Below are positions 13,823-20,738 of a stretch of 23,349 bases of DNA, one piece after another. Position 1 is the stretch's first letter. Every line of letters starts with the position of its first letter. Source of the DNA: an uncultured Collinsella sp. GTDB taxonomy: Bacteria; Actinomycetota; Coriobacteriia; Coriobacteriales; Coriobacteriaceae. The notes below the pieces were generated by a model. It worked only from the letters and a program-made list of their open reading frames with translations, was not told the origin of the DNA and did not search any database. The DNA lies in assembly GCA_902490445.1 (NCBI GenBank), contig CABUDZ010000026.1:1-23349 (forward strand), given 5' to 3'. The position numbers were made by a program, and so were the translations under genes.

Positions 13823-15328
13823 CTATTGAGGAAGCTCGATTTTGGCTTCCGACGGGATGCGGAAGTAGGTCTCGGTCCAGTCGGTGAGTTTGTGCTCGAG
13901 CTCGCGGGTGATGGCGCCGTCGAGCATGCGCCAGGTCCAGTTGCCGCCCAGCGTGGCAGGGGTGTTGATGCGCGCCTCGTTGCCCAAGTTGAGCAGGTCC
14001 TGCATGGTGTAGATGCACGTGTCGCTCACGCTGGCGGCGATGGTGCGATTGAGTGCATCTGCCATGGGTTCGCCGGCCTGCTGATGGGTGTACAGGGCTG
14101 CCTGCTCGCGCTGACGAGGGGTGGCCGTTCCCTCAAACCAACCGCGTGCCGTCTCGTTGTCGTGGGTGCCCACGTAGGCGACGGTGTTGGCAATGTAGTT
14201 GTGCGGCAGGTAGTACGAGTTGGTGCCCTCAAAGGCAAACTGCAGGATCTTCATGCCGGGGAAGCCCGAGTTGTCGCGCATGTCGATGACGCCGGGGGTG
14301 AGGAAGCCCAGGTCCTCGGCGATGATGGGCAGCGTGCCGAGCTTTTCCTCGAGCGTCTTGAAGAACTTGAGGCCGGGACCCTGCGTCCACGAACCGTAGG
14401 ACGAATCGGGCGAGGAGAACGGCACCTCCCAATAGGCCTCGAAGCCGCGGAAGTGATCCAGGCGGATGACGTCGTACATGTCGAGGGCGGCGCGAATGCG
14501 GCCCTCCCACCAGGAGAAGCCGTCGGACTCCATGGCGTCCCAGTCGTAGATGGGGTTGCCCCAGTACTGGCCGGTGGCCGAGAACTGGTCGGGCGGCGTG
14601 CCGGCGACGCTCACGGGATTGCCGGCGGTGTCGATCTTAAAGAGCTCAGGCGTCGCCCACATCTCGACGGAGTCACGCGAGACATAGATGGGCAGGTCGC
14701 CGATGATGAGAATGTCGCGCTCGTTGGCATAGGCCTTGAGGCGGCTCCACTGGCGATCGAAGAAGTACTGCGTCATCTGGTGGTAGAGCATACGCGCCGG
14801 ATGGTCGGCGCAGACCTTGGCGGAAGCCTCGCCGCGGGTGCGGAGCTCCGCGGGCCACTCCCAAAACGCCTTGAGACCGCACTCCTCTTTGACGGTCATG
14901 AACTCACAGTAGGGGATGAGCCAGTCCTCGTTGGCCTGGATAAAGTCATCGAAATCGGCCGGCTTGTCGGCAGCAAAGCGCTCGGCGGCGCGGTCGAGAA
15001 TCTGACGGCGGCCACCAAAGATGGCACCGTAGTCGACATTGCTGGGGTCGGATCCCAGATACACGCCATCGATATCGCGCTGCTCCAGATACCCTGCCTC
15101 GATAAGCTCGGCAAAGTCGATAAAGTTGGGGTTGCCTGCGCGGGCCGAGAACGACTGATAGGGCGAATCGCCATAGCTGGTCGTCGTAAGGGGCAGAATC
15201 TGCCAGTAATGTTGTTTGCACGAGGCGAGAAAATCGACGAAGTCGTAGGCATTCCAGCCAAAGCCGCCGATTCCGTATGGTCCGGGCAGAGATGAGACGG
15301 GCATGAGGACGCCGCTTGCACGCTCCAT
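13823..15328 (-). CDS. malQ: 4-alpha-glucanotransferase (amylomaltase)
   Basis: A 501-residue GH77 enzyme that transfers maltodextrin segments between chains and releases glucose, making longer chains for the phosphorylase. The N-terminus MERASGVLMPVSSLPGPYGIG is the typical start of the compact bacterial type, without the enterobacterial N-terminal extension. Catalytic residues are present: nucleophile Asp291 in VIRLDHFRGFEAYW, acid/base Glu338 in IIAEDLGFLTPGV and Asp390 in GTHDNETARGW. An in-frame GTG 15 nt upstream is an alternative start; GGTGAG seven bases before the ATG and family alignment favour the ATG. It lies directly upstream of glgP. A HutC-type GTTTAAAC site lies about 100 bp upstream. 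Confidence 0.94.
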   Translation of the reverse strand: MERASGVLMPVSSLPGPYGIGGFGWNAYDFVDFLASCKQHYWQILPLTTTSYGDSPYQSFSARAGNPNFIDFAELIEAGYLEQRDIDGVYLGSDPSNVDYGAIFGGRRQILDRAAERFAADKPADFDDFIQANEDWLIPYCEFMTVKEECGLKAFWEWPAELRTRGEASAKVCADHPARMLYHQMTQYFFDRQWSRLKAYANERDILIIGDLPIYVSRDSVEMWATPELFKIDTAGNPVSVAGTPPDQFSATGQYWGNPIYDWDAMESDGFSWWEGRIRAALDMYDVIRLDHFRGFEAYWEVPFSSPDSSYGSWTQGPGLKFFKTLEEKLGTLPIIAEDLGFLTPGVIDMRDNSGFPGMKILQFAFEGTNSYYLPHNYIANTVAYVGTHDNETARGWFEGTATPRQREQAALYTHQQAGEPMADALNRTIAASVSDTCIYTMQDLLNLGNEARINTPATLGGNWTWRMLDGAITRELEHKLTDWTETYFRIPSEAKIELPQ

Positions 15329-15428
15329 GAATGCGCTCACCAACCTTCTTGTTGTGGGGTCGGCCTGCCGATGGGTGTGCAGTCCGCCTCCGATGTTCTG
15401 ATTCGATACGCCTATTGTAAAACATGTT

Positions 15429-15436
15429 GTTTAAAC
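15429..15436. promoter_or_regulatory. Candidate GntR/HutC operator upstream of malQ
   Basis: Exact GTTTAAAC; on the minus (malQ) strand it extends to GTTTAAACAAC, the same as the site before the GntR gene. It sits inside a larger palindrome with arms ACATGTT/AACATGT (15423-15441 region). A plausible minus-strand -10, TACAAT (15414-15419), lies 10 bp downstream, so binding could block the promoter. Confidence 0.5.
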
Positions 15437-15492
15437 ATGTACAGGCAAGATAAAAAAGTTGGTCGATTTTCGGCGAATGGCTACATGCCATG

Positions 15493-15527
15493 AAAAAAGC
15501 CCCGACCTCACAACGTGAGATCGGGGC
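15493..15527 (-). terminator. Terminator of galE
   Basis: A 12-nt stem with one mismatch (GCCCCGACCTCA 15499-15510 with TGAGATCGGGGC 15516-15527), loop CAACG, then six T on the minus strand. It separates galE from malQ, which therefore needs its own promoter. Confidence 0.9.
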
Positions 15528-15549
15528 AAGAACGGTATGTAGGTTTTTG

Positions 15550-16611
15550 CTACTCGGCGTCGGCGAAGCCGTTGGGGTTGTGGCTCTGCCAATTCCAGCT
15601 GTCACGGCACATATCCGCGATATCGTATTGGGCCTTCCAACCCATCATGCGCTCGGCCTTGGAGGCATCGCACCAGTTGGCGGCGATGTCGCCGGCACGG
15701 CGCTCGCGGATCACATAGGGCAGCTCCTTGCCGCAGGCCTTGGAGAAGGCAGCGACGACCTCGAGTACCGAGGTGCCGGTGCCGGTGCCCAGGTTAAAGA
15801 TCTCGACGCCGGTCTTGCCGTTCATCCAGTTGAGGGCGGCCACGTGACCAGATGCCAGGTCGCACACGTGGATGTAGTCGCGAACACCGGTGCCGTCGGG
15901 GGTGGGGTAATCGTTGCCAAAGACCTGAACGGCCTCGAGCTTACCGACAGCGACCTGGGCGACGTAGGGCACCAGGTTGTTGGGGATGCCCTTGGGGTCC
16001 TCGCCGATCAGGCCCGACGGATGAGCGCCGATGGGGTTGAAGTAACGGAGCAGCACGACGTCCCACTCGGGGTCGGCGGTGTGGACGTCCATGAGGATCT
16101 GCTCAATCATCCACTTGGTCCAACCATAGGGGTTGGTCGCGGGCTTCTTGGGGTCCTCTTCGGTGACGGGCGGATTGTCCGGATCGCCGTAGACGGTCGA
16201 AGAGCTCGAGAAGATGATGGACTTACAACCGTGGTTGCGCATGACATCGATGAGCACCAGGGTGTTCTCGATATTGTTGTGGTAGTACTCGACGGGCTTG
16301 CTCACCGACTCGCCAACGGCCTTAAAGCCGGCGAAGTGGATGACACGGTCGATCTGGTGGGTATCGAAGATCTTGTTCATCGCATCGCGGTCGAGCACGT
16401 TGGCCTCGTAGAAGGTGAGGTTCTTGGCGGCCTCGTCGCCCACGATGGTCTTGACGCGGTCGATGGCAACGGCGCTGGAGTTGGAGAGGTCATCGACGAC
16501 GACAACCTGGTAGCCACCCTCGAGCAGCTGAACGACGGTATGCGAGCCAATAAAGCCGGCGCCGCCGGTAACGAGGACGCAGGTGTCTTTGGGGTCGAGT
16601 GCTTTGGACAT
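15550..16611 (-). CDS. galE: UDP-glucose 4-epimerase
   Basis: A 353-residue short-chain dehydrogenase/reductase that interconverts UDP-galactose and UDP-glucose in the cytoplasm. The NAD-binding GGAGFIGSH is at 16-24, SSSSTVYG at 135-142, and the catalytic Tyr162-x-x-x-Lys166 in NPYGWTKWMIEQ. The C-terminal region RRAGDIAANWCDASKAERMMGW matches GalE. AGGAG precedes the ATG with good spacing; 63 upstream in-frame nucleotides lack a ribosome site and are excluded. No galK or galT is adjacent, so it may supply UDP-sugars for the cell surface as well as serve galactose catabolism. A minus-strand TATACT (16649-16654) is a possible -10. Confidence 0.95.
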   Translation of the reverse strand: MSKALDPKDTCVLVTGGAGFIGSHTVVQLLEGGYQVVVVDDLSNSSAVAIDRVKTIVGDEAAKNLTFYEANVLDRDAMNKIFDTHQIDRVIHFAGFKAVGESVSKPVEYYHNNIENTLVLIDVMRNHGCKSIIFSSSSTVYGDPDNPPVTEEDPKKPATNPYGWTKWMIEQILMDVHTADPEWDVVLLRYFNPIGAHPSGLIGEDPKGIPNNLVPYVAQVAVGKLEAVQVFGNDYPTPDGTGVRDYIHVCDLASGHVAALNWMNGKTGVEIFNLGTGTGTSVLEVVAAFSKACGKELPYVIRERRAGDIAANWCDASKAERMMGWKAQYDIADMCRDSWNWQSHNPNGFADAE

Positions 16612-16879
16612 GTAGTCTCCTATCGAATCAGGAACACTTCTTGAGGGGAGTATAGCGCAGCTGGGGGCGCCCAAAACACGCGGGGCAGGAAAACCAGAGG
16701 ATTGATGTTAACGTACTCATAGGGTGTTATTTGCATAATCCTTACCTTTGGTGTGGGGCGTATTTGCGAGCCGCTGACCATGCTTTTCCAGCCGTTCGTG
16801 GAAATAGTTGGGACAGGCGCGATGTGCGTTAATATGTTTGAGTTGAGCGACATATAAATAAGCATGTAACGGAGTACAT

Positions 16880-18085
16880 ATGTCACCGAACAACGATTCC
16901 ATTTTTTCGCAGGAGCTTTCGCGCCGCACTGCCCTTAAGGCTCTTTTCGGCGCCGCTTCCGCGGCTGTTCTTTTTGGCCTGCCCGCCCGCGCCCATGCGG
17001 TTGAGGCCAGCCAAGAAACCACCGACAAACTAAATGCCGCCCAGGCCCAGCTCGACGAGGTCCAGGCCCAGCTCGACAGCATCGCCAATGAGTACGCGAC
17101 GCTCGCCAACAAGAATGCCCAGACCCTCAGCGATATCGAAGGCGTGCAGGGCCAGATTGACGAGACGCAGGCTCAGATCGACACCAAGAAGACCGAGCTC
17201 AAAAAGAAGCGCGGCGACCTTTCCGATCGCGTTGCCGCCAGCTACAAGTCGGGCGGCACCAACATCCTGTCGCTGCTACTGGCTTCGGGCTCATTTGAGG
17301 AGCTCGTCGCCAACGCGCATTACGTCGAGAAGATCAACAAGAGCGACCGTGACGCCATTGAGGACATCCAGACCATCCAGAAAGAACTCGATACACAGAA
17401 GTCCGAGCTCGAGTCGCAAAAGGCCGACTTGGAGAAGCTCAAGGACCAGCAGACTGCTCAGATGCAGGACATGCAGGCCAAGCAGCAGGAGGTCCAGACG
17501 GTTCTGAACGGCCTCTCCGACGATGTCAAGGAGCTCATGGCCCAGCGTGATTCCGAGATTCTCGCTGCCGCCCAGGCAGAGGAGGCTGCCAGGAAGGCTG
17601 CCGCTGCCGCGGCCGCCGCAAACAAGAACAATTCCTCTTCGGGCGGTTCGAGCTCGGGCGGCGGCTCGTATGCCGGCGGCACCCCGCAGCAGAATGCCGG
17701 CTCGGGCAAGCAGCAGGCTGTCGTCAACGCATGCTACTCCACGCCTTCGCCTGGCCTGAACTGGTGCGCTGCCTGGGTTACCAACGTGTTCCGCAACGCC
17801 GGCGTGGGCTACTTTGGCGGCAACGCGTGCGACATGTTTAACGCCTGGTGCTACAGCTCCGATCGTTCGGCGCTGCAGGTGGGCATGATCGTGGCCGACT
17901 CGTCGCACAGCGGAACCGGTACGCCGGGTCTGCTGTACGGACACGTGGGCATCTATGTTGGCGGCGGCATCGTTATGAGCAACGAGGGTGCCATTACGTC
18001 TAAGTCGCTTGATTCGTTCATCAGCTTTTATGGTACTGGCTCTGGCGTGCGTTGGGGCTGGCTTGGCGGTATTGCGCTGTCGTAA
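16880..18085 (+). CDS. Secreted coiled-coil cell-wall hydrolase with C-terminal Cys-His peptidase domain
   Basis: A 401-residue exported protein. The leader has SRRTALKALFG (twin Arg at 15-16), a hydrophobic core and a signal-peptidase site after ARAHA (about residue 40). Residues 43-245 are a long coiled coil rich in Gln, Glu, Lys and Ala, interrupted near 121-150 by SYKSGGTNILSLLLASGSFEE, as in CwlO/PcsB-type hydrolase regulators. An Ala run (239-247) and a Ser/Gly linker (251-276) follow. Residues 280-401 contain GLNWCAAWV (Cys296) and YGHVGIYVGGG (His355), the arrangement of a CHAP or NlpC/P60-type peptidase that cuts peptidoglycan. I cannot decide between the two families. GGAG lies five bases before the ATG. 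The likely role is cell separation; partner proteins are not encoded here. Confidence 0.85.
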   Translation: MSPNNDSIFSQELSRRTALKALFGAASAAVLFGLPARAHAVEASQETTDKLNAAQAQLDEVQAQLDSIANEYATLANKNAQTLSDIEGVQGQIDETQAQIDTKKTELKKKRGDLSDRVAASYKSGGTNILSLLLASGSFEELVANAHYVEKINKSDRDAIEDIQTIQKELDTQKSELESQKADLEKLKDQQTAQMQDMQAKQQEVQTVLNGLSDDVKELMAQRDSEILAAAQAEEAARKAAAAAAAANKNNSSSGGSSSGGGSYAGGTPQQNAGSGKQQAVVNACYSTPSPGLNWCAAWVTNVFRNAGVGYFGGNACDMFNAWCYSSDRSALQVGMIVADSSHSGTGTPGLLYGHVGIYVGGGIVMSNEGAITSKSLDSFISFYGTGSGVRWGWLGGIALS

Positions 18086-18093
18086 CGCAAGTT

Positions 18094-18224
18094 GGGCCGG
18101 GACTGTCCGAGAGGCATAAGGTTGCCTGCTCGGACAGTCCTGCTCGCACGGAGAGCACATTAAGTGCTCTCCGGCTCGTGCGGAACTCGCGATCAACCTT
18201 ATGCCTCTCGGACAGTCCCGGCCC
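18094..18224. repeat. Large cruciform-type inverted repeat, 31-bp perfect arms
   Basis: The arms 18094-18124 and 18194-18224 are perfect inverted copies (31 bp). The 69-nt interior holds a second hairpin: GGAGAGCAC/GTGCTCTCC (18150-18158 with 18164-18172), flanked by CGCACG/CGTGCG (18145-18150 and 18177-18182). The motif CTCGGACAGTCC occurs inside (18129-18140) and again in the right arm (18207-18218). It starts 8 bp after the hydrolase stop. No T tract follows, so it is a repeat element rather than a terminator; a real terminator lies 53 bp further on. Confidence 0.8.
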
Positions 18225-18276
18225 TCTTGGGTTCGGGGCGCGACACACCGGATTGGTTGTCTGAATAAAAGAAAGT

Positions 18277-18304
18277 GAAGGCCCCTTTCGGGGCCTTCTT
18301 TTTT
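18277..18304 (+). terminator. Terminator between the hydrolase gene and murB
   Basis: GAAGGCCCC/GGGGCCTTC (18277-18285 with 18290-18298), loop TTTC, then TTTTTT. It overlaps the murB stop codon by a few bases. In the other direction the flank is CACTTTCTTTTATT, so it may also end murB transcripts. Confidence 0.88.
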
Positions 18305-19265
18305 AGAGGAATTCGCCGACTCGGTGGACTTCGGGGTCGAGGTCTACGTCGAATTGGTCTTTGACGGTTGTTTGGATGTGGCGGATGAGTTCGTCGACAT
18401 CGGCGGCGGTGGCGTGGTCGGCGTTGACGATGAAGCCGCAGTGCTTTTCGCTCACCTGCGCGCCGCCGATGGCGTGTCCTCGCAGGCCGGCGTCCATGAT
18501 GAGCTTGCCGGCAAAGTAGCCCTCGGGGCGCTTGAAGGTGGAGCCGGCACTCGGCATGTCGAGCGGCTGCTTGTCCTCGCGGCGCTGGCGGTAGTCGTCC
18601 ATGTCGGCCTTGATCATCGCGGCGTTGCCCGGGGCGAGATTGAAAGTGGCCGAAAGCACGACGAAACCGTCGTCGGCAATGCGACTCTTGCGATAGCCCA
18701 GGTTGAGCTCATCGACATCGAACTCAATAATGCTGCCGCTACCGCGGGTGCCGTCGTCGAGCATGCGGGCGGGCTTGTAGACGCGCACGGACTCCAGCAC
18801 ATCGGCCATGCAAGCGCCGTATGCTCCGGCGTTCATGTAGCAGGCACCGCCGACCGATCCGGGAATGCCCGAGATGGGCTCCATGCCGGTAAGGCCGGCC
18901 TCGGCTGCCGCGGCTGCGACATCGGAAAGCAAGGCGCCGGCTGCCGCCGTGACGTGCGTGCCGTCGACCGTAATGTCGGAGAGGCCCTCGCCCAGCGCTA
19001 CGACGACGCCGCGGATGCCCTTGTCGCCGACGAGCAGGTCGGAGCCGTTGCCCACGATGGTGAGCGGCAGATCGCAGCGGTAGCAGGTATCGAGCGTGGC
19101 AACGAGTCCCTGCTCGGTGTCGGGCGTGACAAAGACGTCGGCCGGGCCGCCGATCTTAAACGTGGTGTGCTCGCGCATGGGCTCGCTCATGAGCACGTTG
19201 TCCTCGCCGGCAACGCCAGCGAGTGCGCAGAGCAGGTCCTCGTTAAAAAAGTCATTCTCGTGCAT
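18303..19265 (-). CDS. murB: UDP-N-acetylenolpyruvoylglucosamine reductase
   Basis: A 320-residue FAD enzyme that reduces UDP-GlcNAc-enolpyruvate with NADPH to UDP-MurNAc, the second committed step of peptidoglycan precursor synthesis. FAD-binding signs: HTTFKIGGPADVF (33-45), GNGSDLLVGD (72-81) and GIPGSVGGACYMNAGAYG (133-150). The proton-donating serine is probably Ser242 in SAGSTFKRPEG and the active-site glutamate Glu312 in DPEVHRVGEF near the C-terminus. The tail after Ser242 is of the short type II kind. The chosen ATG has GGCGGA seven bases upstream; a 30-codon upstream extension would run into the palindromic repeat at 19331-19396 and is excluded. Confidence 0.95.
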   Translation of the reverse strand: MHENDFFNEDLLCALAGVAGEDNVLMSEPMREHTTFKIGGPADVFVTPDTEQGLVATLDTCYRCDLPLTIVGNGSDLLVGDKGIRGVVVALGEGLSDITVDGTHVTAAAGALLSDVAAAAAEAGLTGMEPISGIPGSVGGACYMNAGAYGACMADVLESVRVYKPARMLDDGTRGSGSIIEFDVDELNLGYRKSRIADDGFVVLSATFNLAPGNAAMIKADMDDYRQRREDKQPLDMPSAGSTFKRPEGYFAGKLIMDAGLRGHAIGGAQVSEKHCGFIVNADHATAADVDELIRHIQTTVKDQFDVDLDPEVHRVGEFL

Positions 19266-19330
19266 ACGTATATCCGCCTTATGGTGGTCGTTTTCATCAA
19301 TCGAATGCAATATACCCCACCCGGATGGAT

Positions 19331-19396
19331 TTGGTGCAAAGCAACCTGACCCCAATGCATCACATGGTGCAAAGGGGTCAGGTTGCTTTGCACCAA
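19331..19396. repeat. Perfect 23-bp inverted repeat with internal head repeat
   Basis: The arms 19331-19353 and 19374-19396 are perfect inverted copies. The left arm reads head TTGGTGCAAA, tail GCAACCTGACCCC. After an 11-nt spacer the head TGGTGCAAA appears again (19365-19373) directly before the inverted tail. The order head-tail-spacer-head-tail'-head' is the same as in the unrelated element at 239-297. It lies between the divergent murB and LacI genes. Probably a mobile REP/MITE-type element; no transposase is nearby. Confidence 0.78.
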
Positions 19397-19505
19397 TCGC
19401 GGCGATAAAACAGCCGTCTACCGGATTGGTAAAGTGTTTATCATCGAGGTAGAGGGACGGTCGCTATACTTTCAAGAGATTGCGCGAATACTCGGAAGGA
19501 GCGAG

Positions 19506-20534
19506 ATGGGCAACAAAGTTACTCTCAAGCAGATTGCCCAGGAGGTGGGGCTTTCCCCCTCGTCGGTCTCGCTTGTTCTCAACAACCGGCCTTGTCGCAT
19601 CTCGGAAGAAAACCGCAAGCGCATCAAAGAGGTCGCGGCGCGCAACCACTATGTTCCCAACCAGATCGCGCGCAGCCTGGTCATGCGCGAGTCGCGCACG
19701 CTGGGCCTTATCGTTCCCAACATCGAGAGCCGATTTTTTGCCTCGCTCGCTGGCAGTCTGGAAAAGCGCTGCCGCGAGGACGGCTACGCGCTCTTTATTA
19801 CCAGCTCGGGTGGAAGCGCCGAGGACGATCTAGAGCTCCTGCGCCAGCTGGTGACGCGCGGCGTCGATGGTGTGTTCTTGGTCGTGGGCGACGAATTCTC
19901 GGACGACCGCGCTTTGCGCGAAGAAGTCAGCCATCTGCCCATCCCGGCGGTAATGGTTGACCGTGCCATTGAGGGACTCGAGTGCGACAAGGTGATGTTC
20001 GACCACGAGATGGGCGGCTATATGGCCACCCGCTATTTGATCGAGCAAGGCCACCGTCGTATTGCCTGCTTGGTTAATGCGCGCCGCTCCAATACGGGTC
20101 GCAAACGACTTGCCGGCTATGAGCGTGCGCTGCGCGAGGTGGGGCTGCCCATCGATGCGCGCTTGGAGTTCGAGAGTGAGTATTACATTCCGAGTGCCTA
20201 CGAGGCCTCGGAGGCGGTGCTCGCAACTGACGCCACTGCTGTGTTCGCAAGCTCGGACAACATTGCGCTGGGTCTGCTCAAGCGCCTGCACGAGATGGGA
20301 AAGAGCATTCCGGGCGATATCTCGGTGGTGAGCTATGATAACTCGGCGGCCGACGTTCTCTTTGAGCCGGCGTTGACCGCGATCGAGCAGGACCCCGGCG
20401 TGCTCGCCGAGCATGCTTTTGGCTGCATGTCCAAGCGTCTTGCCGGTAGGGGCGGCAGGCGTGCCGAAGAGGTCGTTCTGGAGCCGGCGCTTATCGTTAA
20501 GGACAGCGTGCTCGAGCTTACTAAACACAACTAA
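19506..20534 (+). CDS. LacI-family transcriptional regulator
   Basis: A 342-residue repressor. Residues 5-25 are the LacI helix-turn-helix (VTLKQIAQEVGLSPSSVSLVLNN), followed by the hinge helix (NQIARSLVMRESRTLGLIVPN, 52-72). Residues about 65-340 are a periplasmic-binding-protein-like effector domain, with VDGVFLVVGD, GHRRIACL, FASSDNIALG (247-256) and SVVSYDNSAADVL (273-285). The ligand is unknown. GGAAGGAG lies directly upstream of the ATG; the longer frame starting in the repeat at 19383 is excluded. The gene is followed, after 204 bp containing two LacI-type operators, by the phosphoketolase gene, which it probably controls. Confidence 0.93.
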   Translation: MGNKVTLKQIAQEVGLSPSSVSLVLNNRPCRISEENRKRIKEVAARNHYVPNQIARSLVMRESRTLGLIVPNIESRFFASLAGSLEKRCREDGYALFITSSGGSAEDDLELLRQLVTRGVDGVFLVVGDEFSDDRALREEVSHLPIPAVMVDRAIEGLECDKVMFDHEMGGYMATRYLIEQGHRRIACLVNARRSNTGRKRLAGYERALREVGLPIDARLEFESEYYIPSAYEASEAVLATDATAVFASSDNIALGLLKRLHEMGKSIPGDISVVSYDNSAADVLFEPALTAIEQDPGVLAEHAFGCMSKRLAGRGGRRAEEVVLEPALIVKDSVLELTKHN

Positions 20535-20634
20535 ACACGTTTATCAATTCATGCAGATTGAATGTGGAGTACCTGTGACAGACAATGCCGCAGGTGAATG
20601 TCTGCTTTTGCCTGTCCATATGGCAAATCAGGAT

Positions 20635-20671
20635 GCTAAAACGTTTTTTCACCATGATAAAACGTTTTAGC
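20635..20671. promoter_or_regulatory. Paired LacI-type operators in front of the phosphoketolase gene
   Basis: TAAAACGTTTTT (20637-20648) and the perfect palindrome TAAAACGTTTTA (20658-20669) carry the central CG typical of LacI-family operators. Their centres are 21 bp apart, two helical turns, on the same face of the DNA. Outer bases make a 13-bp inverted repeat GCTAAAACGTTTT/AAAACGTTTTAGC. A TATACT (20675-20680) right after the second site is a candidate -10. The hairpin could also end lacI transcripts, but the palindromic halves favour operators. Confidence 0.7.
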
Positions 20672-20738
20672 AAATATACTAGTCCCAACGAAAGGTTGCC
20701 GTATCGGAAGGCGACCGCGCAGCGAAGGGACATAAACA

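Noticed and set aside
16829..16858. Promoter of the hydrolase gene (TATAAA at 16853-16858)
   Set aside because: The -10-like hexamer is reasonable, but no acceptable -35 lies at the right distance, so I do not call it.
19266..19355. Longer N-terminus for murB
   Set aside because: The extension enters the mobile-type palindrome, has no Shine-Dalgarno and does not resemble MurB; the ATG at 19265 fits better.
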